The notes beneath the pieces were generated by a model, which was given only the letters and a program-made list of their open reading frames with translations, ran no database searches and was not told where the DNA came from. A stretch of DNA of 19,947 nt from an uncultured Bacteroidales bacterium (GTDB lineage: Bacteria > Bacteroidota > Bacteroidia > Bacteroidales > Bacteroidaceae), in NCBI GenBank assembly GCA_902768605.1, contig CACXLY010000081.1, forward strand, positions 1 to 19,947, read 5' to 3'. Of the stretch, positions 1-7,901 are shown piece by piece (positions within the stretch are counted from its first letter, which is position 1; every line of letters begins with the position of its first letter). Position numbers and translations under genes: made by a program.

Positions 1-3
1 GAG

Positions 4-78
4 TCAATAGGCGTTCTCCTCCGTCGCAAGTGGGGACTTGCTCCCCTCTGCGCGGTCGCAATGACATTCAGTCATTGC
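4..78. repeat. palindromic repeat forming the 3' end of the MGMT-like gene
   Basis: Contains nested inverted repeats: GCAATGAC at 58-65 pairs perfectly with GTCATTGC at 71-78, and GCAAGT/ACTTGC and GGGGA/TCCCC pairs lie at about 25-46. It is read in frame as the C-terminal tail and supplies the stop codon. It resembles the dispersed palindromes seen at gene ends in many genomes; copy number elsewhere cannot be judged here. Confidence 0.5.
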
Positions 79-417
79 TGTAAACACCGCGTTCGCCCAA
101 AGGTGACGGCTCATATCGACATGGCCGTTGGGCTTGAACGTGACGCCTTCTTCTTCTAATAGGATGCGCTGCCTTTTCCAGCCGGGAGCCGTGCGACCTT
201 GTACGTTGACGACTCTGTGACAAGGCAGTAACTCGGCTCCAGGTGTGTAGCGAAGCGTTCGCCCTACCATCCTTGCATGGCTCGGCCAGCCGGCCAAAGT
301 GGCGATGAGGCCATAAGACATGACGCGGCCGGGCGGTATCTGCGCCACGATGCTCAGCACCGCATCGCGAAACGCCCGAGCCTCCTCAGTCGTCATCTTA
401 TCGAAGCAATCCATCAT
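4..417 (-). CDS. MGMT-family (O6-alkylguanine-DNA alkyltransferase-like) protein
   Basis: A 137-residue protein of the small MGMT/alkyltransferase-like family, which binds O6-alkylated guanine in DNA; true MGMTs move the alkyl group to a cysteine. The DNA-binding helix-turn-helix region is at about residues 20-60 (IPPGRVMSYG, then MVGRTLRYTP). The active-site motif is PCHRVV with Cys66. The Cys is retained, unlike in Atl1-type proteins, where it is Trp or Ala, so transferase activity is possible, although the usual N-terminal domain of Ada/Ogt is missing. I chose the ATG at 417 because a TATCTTTG promoter box (439-446) and an AAGGAGA ribosome site (425-431) lie just upstream; a longer frame from 471 would start before the promoter. 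The last ~20 residues (CHCDRAEGSKSPLATEE) do not look like the family and come from a palindromic repeat. Confidence 0.85.
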   Translation of the reverse strand: MMDCFDKMTTEEARAFRDAVLSIVAQIPPGRVMSYGLIATLAGWPSHARMVGRTLRYTPGAELLPCHRVVNVQGRTAPGWKRQRILLEEEGVTFKPNGHVDMSRHLWANAVFTAMTECHCDRAEGSKSPLATEENAY

Positions 418-438
418 GACCACATCTCCTTCGTGCTG

Positions 439-446
439 CAAAGATA
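439..446 (-). promoter_or_regulatory. -7 promoter box of the MGMT-like gene
   Basis: Minus-strand TATCTTTG matches the Bacteroidota sigma-ABfr -7 consensus TAnnTTTG. It is about 21 nt upstream of the ATG at 417, with AAGGAGA between them. No good -33 TTTG was found at the right spacing. Confidence 0.65.
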
Positions 447-525
447 CGAAGAAGTTCGGAATTGCAGGCAAGAAAGAGCAGGAAAAATGAAGAATTAGTT
501 GCAGACGAGCGTTTCAGGGGAATCG

Positions 526-1683
526 TCATGGCAGCAACGTCAGTTGCGAAAGGATTTCCTGCTTGCGCTCCTCGCTGAGCGACGTGTTTTGCACTCCCGA
601 AACCAGCAGTCGCGTCAGCCTGCCCTGCTTATTCCGGTCGTGTATGGCATAGTAGGGCAACAGGTCGGCAAGCAGCACGGCATAGTTTGCGGAGAGCCGC
701 CCCGCGGCTGTCCATTCGGGCCGGAACGGGACGAGCAGGTATTCCATCTGGTAGCGATTCTCGACATTACGGCGCTTCACGGCAAGGTTGTCGTATGGCT
801 TCGAAGAATACTTCAGCAGCAAGCCCTCGTTGTAAAGGCTTTCCTTCCACGGCTCCATCGTCTTCGGGAACGTCGTGGCAGAGAAATAGACCTTGCTCCC
901 GAAGCGGTCGATGATGGCTTGCAGCAGGGCGCGTTCGTAGGCATCATAGCTGTCGAAGCCGCCATCTTCCCATTCGGGCAACTTTATGCTCAGCTTCCCA
1001 TTCAGCCACTCACGGTATTCCTTGACTGCGAGGAAGGCAGCGCAGACGATAGTCTTGTCCTTGAACAGCTCCATGCCCTCTTGTATGAGCCACTTCGGAA
1101 TGATGGCCGCGTCGCCGTTGGCAATGAAGATGCCGTCGTTGTCCATGCCAGCCAGCTCGTTGTAGCTGTATCGAAGTACGTTTTCGGAATACGTGCCGCT
1201 CTCGAAGTAAAGTTTCGCCATCTTCGCCATCCGCTCTTCCTGTCCCTTCATGGCGAGATAGCAAATCCATTCGTTGTAGTCGGCAGAAGGAATGTCGTCG
1301 GGCAGCATCTTCAATGCCTTTTCAGCATACTTGTCGCCATCCTTTCCTAAACCATGGCCAAGCTTGATGGCTGTGAAGGCGCAAAGGTTATAGGTGTAGG
1401 TGTTCGGGATGGCCTGGCTCATCTCCTCTATTGCCTGATGCGCCGCAGAGAAGTCTTCCAGGGGCCATCCCATATAGCGAGCCGCCTTGTAGTAGTTCCG
1501 CCAAGCCGTCTCGTCCGTCGGGTTTTCCATGGTCTTTGCTTTCCACAAATCCCGTTGTTCTTTGTACCATATCGCGTCCTTCTCCGAGACGATTGGACTT
1601 TCAATTTGCACGGCCTTCTGTGCCAGGGCCCCAAGTCCTTGCAGGGCCAGCAGGGCGATGAATAAGATTCTTTTCATTTCCAT
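526..1683 (-). CDS. exported protein of unknown function, TPR-like helical
   Basis: A 385-residue protein with a clear signal peptide (MKRILFIALLALQGLGALAQ; type I cleavage likely after ALA near residue 21), so it is exported to the periplasm or beyond. The mature part is rich in paired helices with Trp/Tyr/Ala patterns (YKEQRDLWKAK, AWRNYYKAARYMGW, YTYNLCAFTAIKLG, YNEWICYLAMKG), which suggests TPR-like repeats over residues ~30-200. No catalytic motif was recognised. The ATG at 1683 shares its context (AATGTATGG) with the sodB start; an ATG at 1677 (MKR) is an alternative. It lies downstream of the TfoX gene but is separated from it by a terminator hairpin, so it probably has its own promoter, which I could not identify. 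Confidence 0.8.
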   Translation of the reverse strand: MEMKRILFIALLALQGLGALAQKAVQIESPIVSEKDAIWYKEQRDLWKAKTMENPTDETAWRNYYKAARYMGWPLEDFSAAHQAIEEMSQAIPNTYTYNLCAFTAIKLGHGLGKDGDKYAEKALKMLPDDIPSADYNEWICYLAMKGQEERMAKMAKLYFESGTYSENVLRYSYNELAGMDNDGIFIANGDAAIIPKWLIQEGMELFKDKTIVCAAFLAVKEYREWLNGKLSIKLPEWEDGGFDSYDAYERALLQAIIDRFGSKVYFSATTFPKTMEPWKESLYNEGLLLKYSSKPYDNLAVKRRNVENRYQMEYLLVPFRPEWTAAGRLSANYAVLLADLLPYYAIHDRNKQGRLTRLLVSGVQNTSLSEERKQEILSQLTLLP

Positions 1684-1699
1684 ACATTATAAATAATTA

Positions 1700-1749
1700 A
1701 ACGGTTTCTGTCCTTCTGTAATTGCAAACACAGAAAGACGGAAACCGTT
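1700..1749 (-). terminator. hairpin terminator after the tfoX-N gene
   Basis: A 20-bp inverted repeat (arms 1700-1719 and 1730-1749, two G-T type mismatches, 10-nt loop) lies 20 nt past the stop codon of the TfoX-N gene. On the minus strand it is followed by a T-rich stretch (TTTAATTATTTATAAT). This fits an intrinsic terminator ending the operon read from 7889. Confidence 0.7.
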
Positions 1750-1769
1750 CACGAAAGAGGCTGAAAAGA

Positions 1770-2093
1770 TTATATTTTCTTCCTCTTCGGCTTAGGCATC
1801 GGAAGGGCTTCGCAAGTTTTGCGGACAAGCATCGAAAGATAGTCGCGGTCGTCCACGTCGGCGATGTAGAAGTAATCCTTCGCTCCCGGATATGGCGGGC
1901 GCATCTCTACGGCTCGCAACAAAGGACGCACTGCCTCGGTGGGCTTCAGGTAGAAGCGGTCGTCGCAGATGAGGCCGAATATCTTGCCGTCGCAGTAGAT
2001 GCCGTAGTCCCCGAACATCTTCTTCGCCGTTATCTCGCCAGCTCCGCCACATTGCTCTGCGACGAACTGCACAAAGTCTTTGCTGCTTGCCAT
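1770..2093 (-). CDS. TfoX N-terminal domain protein
   Basis: A 107-residue protein matching the stand-alone TfoX_N family: residues ~8-95 contain the typical KKMFGDYGIYCDGKIFGLI core, followed by FYLKPTEA and PPYPGAKDYFYI. It lacks the TfoX C-terminal domain, so it is not a full competence regulator; the biochemical role of stand-alone TfoX_N proteins is not established. The C-terminus is basic (PKPKRKKI). It begins 15 nt after the hydrolase stop codon and is the last gene of the operon before the hairpin at 1700-1749. Confidence 0.85.
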   Translation of the reverse strand: MASSKDFVQFVAEQCGGAGEITAKKMFGDYGIYCDGKIFGLICDDRFYLKPTEAVRPLLRAVEMRPPYPGAKDYFYIADVDDRDYLSMLVRKTCEALPMPKPKRKKI

Positions 2094-2108
2094 CGTGTTC
2101 TTCTATTA

Positions 2109-3365
2109 TTAAAGCCCTTTTATCCATTCTGCAATGTCACTGAGCACTTCGGGCGAGATGGCTTCTTCTATCTGGCGGTACTCTGTGGTGGCGCCTGTCG
2201 TGCAGTGCTGGAAGAGGTGGTTAAGCCCAGGGTATTCCTTGATGAGATTCTTCTTCGACTTTGGCAGGAGCCGCTCGATGGCGGGGAGGTTCAAGGAGGA
2301 GATTACCTGCCAGTCGAGGTCGCCGTTGAGGGCGAAGACAGGACATCTTGTCTTGCTGATGTTGTCCGACGGGTCGTAATCTACAAACCACCCGAACCAG
2401 GGAACCTTCTGAACCCTTTCATCTTTGAGAATGTCTTGGGCGGTACTATTGCCAGACAGCCCCATAAGTTCCATGGCACGGTTCGCTTGCGAAGCTGCGA
2501 GCGTGTCGCCCTTCACACCAGGGCCTGCCATAGAGACGATAAAGTCGGTCTTCCCTTGTGCGCCGAGCATGAAGCCGATGAGGCCTCCTTCGCTGTGGCC
2601 AATCAAGCCGACCTTGGAGAAAGCCTTCCTGTCGCGAAGGTATTGAAGTCCTGCAGCAGCGTCCCTTGCAAAATCCTCGCTCGTTGCATCCTTCACATTG
2701 CCGCCGACGGAGGCTGCCGTGGCGCGGTCGTCGTATCGAAGAGAAGCGATGCCTTGGCGTGCGAGATAGTCGGCGATAACGAGGAAAGGCTTGTGGTCGT
2801 ATATCTCCTCGTCGCGGTTCTCCTGCCCGCTGCCTGTGACGAACAAGACAACGACGGGCTTCCTCTTCGCTTTCGCATTGTAGCCGACAGGCCAAGTCAG
2901 CGTTCCTGCCAGCGTTGCACTGTCTTTCTCGTTGCGGAACGTCACTTCCTCCGTCTCGTAAGGGAACGGCGGCTGCGGGTTCTGCGGCCGCTTCACCTCG
3001 TCCGTTCCCCTTGTCATGACAAGCGGAACAGAGAAGCCCATCTGCGTGAACGTGCCGTCGAGTTTACCGTCCTTCAGTCGTGCCTGATACGTCAGGCCGA
3101 GGGCTTCCACCTTCACAGCCAGCGAGTCGTCGGTCAGGCATTCCTTCTTGACGGGAATGCCCTTGGCGCTTTGGTCGGGGCTGTCCATCGTGACGATCAC
3201 ATAGCCATCGGCTTGTTCAAGGTGAAACACCAGCGTCAGCGACATCTGACCAACCTCGAGCTTGCCCGTCCACGAGCCTTTCAAAGCAGTGGTCGTCTGC
3301 ACTTGCGCCTTTCCTGCCATTGTAAGGAAGGCAAGCAGGATGAGCGTAAAGACCTTCTTGTTCAT
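2109..3365 (-). CDS. exported alpha/beta hydrolase (serine hydrolase, S33/BAAT-like)
   Basis: A 418-residue secreted hydrolase. A signal peptide (residues 1-20, ending in GKA before QVQ) precedes a ~100-residue beta-rich domain (GSWTGKLEVG...) common in Bacteroidota hydrolases of this type. The alpha/beta-hydrolase fold covers residues ~135-418: oxyanion region VTGSGQENRDEE (~177-187), nucleophile elbow GHSEG with Ser258, likely acid Asp351 (NGDLDWQV) and His383 (GLNHLF). The catalytic triad is therefore complete. The substrate cannot be read from sequence; an esterase or peptidase acting on an ester or amide is likely. Its ATG overlaps the stop codon of the DUF4298 gene (ATGA), which implies translational coupling. 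Confidence 0.9.
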   Translation of the reverse strand: MNKKVFTLILLAFLTMAGKAQVQTTTALKGSWTGKLEVGQMSLTLVFHLEQADGYVIVTMDSPDQSAKGIPVKKECLTDDSLAVKVEALGLTYQARLKDGKLDGTFTQMGFSVPLVMTRGTDEVKRPQNPQPPFPYETEEVTFRNEKDSATLAGTLTWPVGYNAKAKRKPVVVLFVTGSGQENRDEEIYDHKPFLVIADYLARQGIASLRYDDRATAASVGGNVKDATSEDFARDAAAGLQYLRDRKAFSKVGLIGHSEGGLIGFMLGAQGKTDFIVSMAGPGVKGDTLAASQANRAMELMGLSGNSTAQDILKDERVQKVPWFGWFVDYDPSDNISKTRCPVFALNGDLDWQVISSLNLPAIERLLPKSKKNLIKEYPGLNHLFQHCTTGATTEYRQIEEAISPEVLSDIAEWIKGL

Positions 3366-3676
3366 CGTGTTATCTTTTTTATGTTTCGAATCTTCTTTTG
3401 CAGTTCCTTATTATCTTCGAGGAGGTTCCAGATGCCGTCCTCCGAGAGTACGCCGCGCTTCAAGTCCTTTGGCAAAAGGCCTGCCTCGTCGGCGGCAAAG
3501 TCCTGCTTCCAGTCGTCGCTACCATAATAGCTGGCAAGGGCAGCAATGTCCGTCTTTGCCTCCTCGTATTTATCGAGCGCGGAGGAGAGCCTTTTCAAGG
3601 CAGAAGCAGCGCGGGCAAGGTGCCGTTCCATCTGCCGGATGCGCTGAAGCTGCTCTTTGTTATTAGTGTTTGCCAT
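3362..3676 (-). CDS. DUF4298 domain protein
   Basis: A 104-residue soluble protein. An N-terminal helical, probably coiled-coil part (EQLQRIRQMERHLARAASALKRL) is followed by the family signature LASYYGSDDWKQDF, then DLKRGVLSEDGIWNLLEDN. The family is common in Firmicutes and Bacteroidota and has no established function. It overlaps the upstream DUF4832 gene by 14 nt and the downstream hydrolase by 4 nt, so all three are probably translated from one transcript. Confidence 0.85.
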   Translation of the reverse strand: MANTNNKEQLQRIRQMERHLARAASALKRLSSALDKYEEAKTDIAALASYYGSDDWKQDFAADEAGLLPKDLKRGVLSEDGIWNLLEDNKELQKKIRNIKKITR

Positions 3677-5138
3677 GAATCAGAAACTTTTTGCCGTCGG
3701 CTATGCAGAGGCCTTGCGGGTTCCTTTCCGTCATTTGGTAGCCAGCGGGGGAGTAGTATTTCGCACTCTCTTTAGGCGAGGGCAGGGGAGAGGTCACTTT
3801 TGTGGCCGTGATGTCGGCTTCGAACTGAATCTCCTGACGAGGCAGGATGCAGTCGCTGACAATCTTCAGATTGCTGCCATCGGCGCTCGGCACGGCATTT
3901 ATTTCGATGAGGCGCTCTTCGCCTGGCAACAAGCCACGCAATGTAACCGAAGAGCGGACGTCTCCTATCGCAAACCAAGCGTCGCGATAGAGCGGGGCAA
4001 TGCCTTCGTTGGTGACAAGCAAGCGAGTGGATGTGCCGTCCGTCTCGCATGTTTTCACCACGAAGCGATAGCCCGTCGCCATCGACCCTTTGCGGAATCG
4101 GGCAGGCGTGGCGACGCCGCCTCGCGGAGCATCATTGGCTATCATGAAGGTGATGTGATACTTTGCGGCCTGCTCCTCCCAAGTGCGACCATACAGCCCG
4201 TCGGGACTGAGGAAGTTCTTCTGGTCGTTCGACGAGTAGTAGCTTATCTCGCCTCCGCAGACGCCCATTTCCCATCGCGTCCCCTTGCCTATCTTGTTCC
4301 AGCATTCCTCGTTGTATCCGTCGCCACTTCCTATTTCGTGCGTCTCGTGCATGAACGAGTCGTCGAACAGCCCGAAGCGTTTCTTCATCAGTATGCTGCT
4401 CTCTGTGACGGGCGAATATGTCTTGTCGCCAGCATCGATGGAGACGGCCCAAGGGATGTCGGTCATGATGGTGTCGAGGTGTTGGAAGAACTGCCGCTGG
4501 AAGGCTTTCGTGGGGAAATTCTTGCCCAGGTGCAACGTGGTGCCATAGATGTGGTATTCCGACCAATGGCCGAACCCGACTTCAAGGAAGGCGAGGCGTG
4601 GGTCGTGGCCATAACGCTGGGCAAAGTCAGTATAGAACTGCAGGGTGAAGCGTTGCAGCTCCGCATTGCTCCAATCTGCGTAGTAGGTCGGTCCGTCGCC
4701 GCCCGGGTTCTCCGAGAAGGTCTCGTTGTAGTCGTCGCGAGCCTTGATGTAGGCAGGCACAGCCGTCGTACCCTTGTTGCCGTCCACGTCGCGGCTCGAT
4801 GGGTATTCGTAGCGAAAGCGTGCGATGAGCTGATGTCCGCGGCTCGATACATCGTTCAGGATGTTCTCGAACCACGTCCAGTCGTACTGAATGGTGCCGT
4901 CGTCGTCGCAGCCCGTCACGACCTTGCAGGGCAGGCAGTACGAGAACTCCAGCTGGATGGTCTTGCCGTAAGTGGCGTTGCGGTTGCGTGCTTCTTCCGG
5001 CCAAAGCACGAGGCCCGTCATGGGTTGCGGATGCGTGATGCTCCGCTTCAGCTCCACCGATTGCCACGACTGTGCGCGACAAATTGCCGTTCCCGCAGTC
5101 ATTAATAGGATTAAAGTCAGTAGTCTTGTCATAGTCAT
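3663..5138 (-). CDS. exported DUF4832/DUF4874 protein, probable carbohydrate-active TIM barrel
   Basis: A 491-residue exported protein. A signal peptide occupies residues 1-23 (LLTLILLMTAGTAICRAQ). The N-terminal half (~30-300) looks like a DUF4874 glycosidase-like barrel, with FSYCLP, WTWFENIL, FLEVGFGHWSEYH and VSIDAGDK; Glu in FLEVGFGHWSE is a plausible catalytic residue (inference). The DUF4832 region follows, with a beta-rich C-terminal part. The last ~30 residues (YYSPAGYQMTERNPQGLCIADGKKFLI) resemble the tail found on many exported Bacteroidales proteins. Just before it, TSPLPSPKES is encoded by a G/C-rich repeat. The ATG lies directly after the AlkD-like stop codon (1 nt gap). No enzymatic activity can be assigned. 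Confidence 0.8.
   Translation of the reverse strand: MTMTRLLTLILLMTAGTAICRAQSWQSVELKRSITHPQPMTGLVLWPEEARNRNATYGKTIQLEFSYCLPCKVVTGCDDDGTIQYDWTWFENILNDVSSRGHQLIARFRYEYPSSRDVDGNKGTTAVPAYIKARDDYNETFSENPGGDGPTYYADWSNAELQRFTLQFYTDFAQRYGHDPRLAFLEVGFGHWSEYHIYGTTLHLGKNFPTKAFQRQFFQHLDTIMTDIPWAVSIDAGDKTYSPVTESSILMKKRFGLFDDSFMHETHEIGSGDGYNEECWNKIGKGTRWEMGVCGGEISYYSSNDQKNFLSPDGLYGRTWEEQAAKYHITFMIANDAPRGGVATPARFRKGSMATGYRFVVKTCETDGTSTRLLVTNEGIAPLYRDAWFAIGDVRSSVTLRGLLPGEERLIEINAVPSADGSNLKIVSDCILPRQEIQFEADITATKVTSPLPSPKESAKYYSPAGYQMTERNPQGLCIADGKKFLIHGKH
3765..3796. repeat. G/C-rich repeat inside the DUF4832 gene
   Basis: CTCTCTTTAGGCGAGGGCAG and onward to GGGGAGAG has complementary ends (CTCTC/GAGAG) and the same layout as the copies at 9927-9945 and 18346-18364. 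It is read in frame as about PLPSPKES at the junction between the beta domain and the C-terminal tail. Confidence 0.5.
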
Positions 5139-5139
5139 T

Positions 5140-5979
5140 TTATGTTGTCCTTTTTTTGTTCATCCAGTATTGCCGTTCGTCGGGAGACATCTTCTCGATA
5201 GCATAGCGAAGGGCGGTGCGGGGCATCTCGTGAGCATGAAGGTTAAGGAAGTCGCGCAGCATATCCATGTTTATTCTCTTCCCCAGTTCACGCAGCATCC
5301 AGCCGACCGCTTTGTGCATGAGGTCGTGCGGATGGTGGAGGTGCATCTCGGCATAACGCAGGCACCAGAACGGGTCGCCCAGTTGTGTCGTCTTCCATGT
5401 GCAGACCATGCTCATGCGTTGTTTCCAAAGGTTATCGCTTTTGGCGAGGCTGTCGAGGAGCGCTATCTTGTAATCCCTGTCGCCGAGGCTTGAGGGCAGC
5501 ATCAACCAAGCGCCCAGTATCTTGTGGACAGACAGGTCAACAAGGTCCCAGTTGTTCGCTTGCTCGGCATACTCGAGATACATTATTAATATATTATCAC
5601 GGGCACGAATGGCATCCTCGTCGTTTATGAGACGTTTTGTCGCAAGGCTCTCGAACTTGGCAACAAGGATAAGAAAGCCGCAAAGGCGTACCTCGTGCCA
5701 ACGGTTCATCAGCAGTTCGGGCACTTGACTTCGTCGAGTTTCGTCGCGACTCGGCCATTCAAGCGAGCTTGATGGCTCTCGCTGCTCCGGCACTTCCTCC
5801 AGGGGAAAGTCCTTCCAAGCGGCTTTGACAATCTCCCTCGTTTGCGGCACTTTCAGGCCGAGAAACTCGTCGCCCTCGCCGTATTCGTCTTTGCCGGTCT
5901 TGAAGAAACGCATCAGGATTTCCCTTTGCTTCTCGTCGCGGAGCGACTCCATATAAGCGATGATGTCCTTTGCCGTCAT
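5140..5979 (-). CDS. AlkD-like DNA alkylation repair enzyme (DNA glycosylase)
   Basis: A 279-residue HEAT-like repeat protein of the AlkC/AlkD superfamily, which excises N3- and N7-alkylated bases. Visible family landmarks: GLKVPQTREIVKAAWKDFP (~41-59), WHEVRLCGFLILV (94-106), the key WDLVDLSVHKILGAWL segment with Trp144 and Asp148 (equivalent to the catalytic Asp of AlkD), and LWKQRMSMV with Arg188. I chose the ATG at 5979, which overlaps the helicase stop codon (ATGA); a longer open frame upstream is only a shadow of the helicase gene. Residues ~67-84 (REPSSSLEWPSRDETRRS) are an apparent insertion carrying a palindrome. Confidence 0.88.
   Translation of the reverse strand: MTAKDIIAYMESLRDEKQREILMRFFKTGKDEYGEGDEFLGLKVPQTREIVKAAWKDFPLEEVPEQREPSSSLEWPSRDETRRSQVPELLMNRWHEVRLCGFLILVAKFESLATKRLINDEDAIRARDNILIMYLEYAEQANNWDLVDLSVHKILGAWLMLPSSLGDRDYKIALLDSLAKSDNLWKQRMSMVCTWKTTQLGDPFWCLRYAEMHLHHPHDLMHKAVGWMLRELGKRINMDMLRDFLNLHAHEMPRTALRYAIEKMSPDERQYWMNKKRTT
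5728..5781. repeat. palindromic insertion inside the AlkD-like gene
   Basis: 5754-5776 is an inverted repeat (GCCATTCAAGC, GA, GCTTGATGGC, one unpaired T), preceded by a second weaker hairpin (GAGT...ACTC, 5736-5752). It adds about 18 residues to a linker between helices, in frame. Confidence 0.45.
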
Positions 5980-7889
5980 TTCCTCTTCTTTAGTATTCGT
6001 GCCACAATCGAGCGTATTTCGTCGATATCCTTGTCTTGCTTCTTTGTCTTGCGTCTGGGTTTCCTGGGCGAGTCTGTCGGAAAGGCGTCGAGCATCGACA
6101 TCTGCTTCTCGTGAAGATAAGTGTCGACGCTGAAGCCTTTCTCTGCAATCTTCGTGAGCAGATACAGGTGAGCGAGGCAAGTTTGCCGCAAGTCGGGTAG
6201 TGCGTTGCCCAAGCGACGAGCCGCCTGCTTGTTGTTTGTCTCGACCTTTTGGCTGAGCTCAATGGGAACAGAGAGGATGTCGTGCAGTTGGTTCGCAAAG
6301 TAGTCCGCACTGCGCTTCACGCGCTCCAGGAAGTCCTTGCCGTGCAGGGCTTCGATGGGCATCGACTGAATCAGTTGCCGCCACTTGTCAGCCACGCCTC
6401 CGACACGTTCGCGGAGCAGCGAGAGCGCCTCGTTGTGCTTCCCCGTAAGTGCGGAGTGGCTGTGATAGAAGAATTCGTTGAAGAGGCGCATCATCGACTC
6501 TTCAAGATAAAGGATGGAGCGGAAGTCGAAGAGTTGCAGAAGGAGGTAGCGCTCGTATTCCTGCTTGAGCAGGGGCAGCTGCTGAATGCTCCTTTCTGCC
6601 TCGCTCTCTTGACGTGCGATGTAGCTATCGACGCGCTGGTCGCTCATGACGGCTCGCGCGTCGAGAGGCTTGGCCAGCACCAGTCCTTCGAGCGTGCGGC
6701 AGCGGCTCAGGGCGACATAGACCTGTCCTGGCGCAAAGCTTTGGTTGGCGTCGATGATGGCGCGGTCGAAGGTGAGGCCCTGACTCTTGTGGATGGTGAT
6801 GGCCCAAGCCAGGCGCAAGGGCAACTGGCGGAACGTTCCCTGCACCTCCGACTCAATTTCCCTCGTCTTTTCGTTCAAGGTGTAGCGCGTGTTCTCCCAC
6901 TCCAAAGGCTCAACCTCGATGGCTTCCGAGTCGCCCTCACAATAGACGCTCAGTTGCCTGTCGCTTGCCTCCTGAACCCGTCCGATGCGTCCGTTGTAGT
7001 AGCGATGCTCGCCGGTCGGGTCGTTCTTCACGAACATCACTTGCGCCCCTTCCTTCAGGACGAGCGTCTCGGCCGTGGGATACGAGTAATCGGGGAACGT
7101 GCCCTTGATTTCTGCTTTGTATGTATAGGCATAGCCCGGCAGTTTCTGGAGTTCCGACTCGTTGTAGTGGTTGGCGATGTTGTTGTGGGTGGTGAGGCGG
7201 ATGTACGGCTCCTTCGGGCTGGGGACGAATGTCGAATCGTATCGCGTGTTGAGTTTCGCGAGTGCTTCTGCCGAGGGATGTCCGCTGCGCACCTCGCTGA
7301 GTAACGCGATGAAGGCTTCGTCCTGCTGACGGTAGATGTGGCTCAGTTGGATGGTTACGTAGTCGATTTGCTGCAAGGCCTTCGAGCCGAAGAAGTACGG
7401 CGTGTCGTAGAAGGGCTTGAGTATCATTTCGTCTTCGGGCGTGACGACGGGTGTGAGCTGTGCCAAGTCACCAATCATGAGGAGTTGCACCCCGCCAAAA
7501 GGTTCGCCATGCTCGCGGAAACGACGCAGCACGGCATCGATGGCATCGAGCAAGTCCGCGCGTACCATGGAGATTTCATCAATGATGAGCAAGTCCATCG
7601 AAGCAATAATCTTGCGCTTCTCCTTGCTGAAGTCGAACTTGCTCTCCACCTTGGCACCAGGCACGTAAGGCGAGAGGGGCAGTTGGAAGAAGGAATGAAT
7701 GGTGACGCCGCCTGCGTTGATGGCTGCCACGCCAGTAGGCGCGACCACGATAGGCCGCTTGCGTGAGCGCTCCATGACGGCCTTGAGGAACGTCGTCTTG
7801 CCCGTCCCCGCCTTGCCTGTCAGGAAGATGCTTCGCCCGGTATTCTCGACGAAGTCCCATGCCGTACGCAGTTCGCTGTTTCGTTGCAT
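5976..7889 (-). CDS. PIF1/RecD-like superfamily 1 DNA helicase
   Basis: A 637-residue ATP-dependent helicase of the PIF1-like group common in Bacteroidota. Visible motifs: Walker A GKAGTGKTT (25-33), VVAPTGVAA (48-56), Walker B with DEIS (104-107), GDLAQLTPVV (140-149), IYRQQD (185-190), IHKSQG (366-371) and YVALSRCRTL with Arg396. The ~230-residue C-terminal part is helical, with a basic tail (KPRRKTKKQDKD...RILKKRK) and no motif that I recognise. It is the first gene of a tight minus-strand run and overlaps the AlkD-like gene by 4 nt. No TAnnTTTG box was found just upstream; the 130-nt gap is mostly an inverted repeat. Confidence 0.92.
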   Translation of the reverse strand: MQRNSELRTAWDFVENTGRSIFLTGKAGTGKTTFLKAVMERSRKRPIVVAPTGVAAINAGGVTIHSFFQLPLSPYVPGAKVESKFDFSKEKRKIIASMDLLIIDEISMVRADLLDAIDAVLRRFREHGEPFGGVQLLMIGDLAQLTPVVTPEDEMILKPFYDTPYFFGSKALQQIDYVTIQLSHIYRQQDEAFIALLSEVRSGHPSAEALAKLNTRYDSTFVPSPKEPYIRLTTHNNIANHYNESELQKLPGYAYTYKAEIKGTFPDYSYPTAETLVLKEGAQVMFVKNDPTGEHRYYNGRIGRVQEASDRQLSVYCEGDSEAIEVEPLEWENTRYTLNEKTREIESEVQGTFRQLPLRLAWAITIHKSQGLTFDRAIIDANQSFAPGQVYVALSRCRTLEGLVLAKPLDARAVMSDQRVDSYIARQESEAERSIQQLPLLKQEYERYLLLQLFDFRSILYLEESMMRLFNEFFYHSHSALTGKHNEALSLLRERVGGVADKWRQLIQSMPIEALHGKDFLERVKRSADYFANQLHDILSVPIELSQKVETNNKQAARRLGNALPDLRQTCLAHLYLLTKIAEKGFSVDTYLHEKQMSMLDAFPTDSPRKPRRKTKKQDKDIDEIRSIVARILKKRK

Positions 7890-7901
7890 TTTAATATTGG
7901 A

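Noticed and set aside
418..471. Longer MGMT-like protein starting at 471
   Set aside because: The promoter box at 439-446 and the ribosome site at 425-431 lie within the extension.
499..5105. Long open frames on the plus strand (499-1350, 1722-3527, 3657-5105)
   Set aside because: They lie opposite well-supported minus-strand genes with recognisable domains and signal peptides; their translations are low-complexity Arg/Val/Leu-rich shadows with no motif.
5980..6180. Longer N-terminus of the AlkD-like protein starting near 6180
   Set aside because: The extension overlaps the helicase coding region in another frame and lacks family similarity; the ATG at 5979 forms an ATGA overlap and matches the family start.
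6249..7304. Plus-strand open frame opposite the helicase
   Set aside because: The minus-strand frame has all the superfamily 1 helicase motifs; the opposite reading has none.
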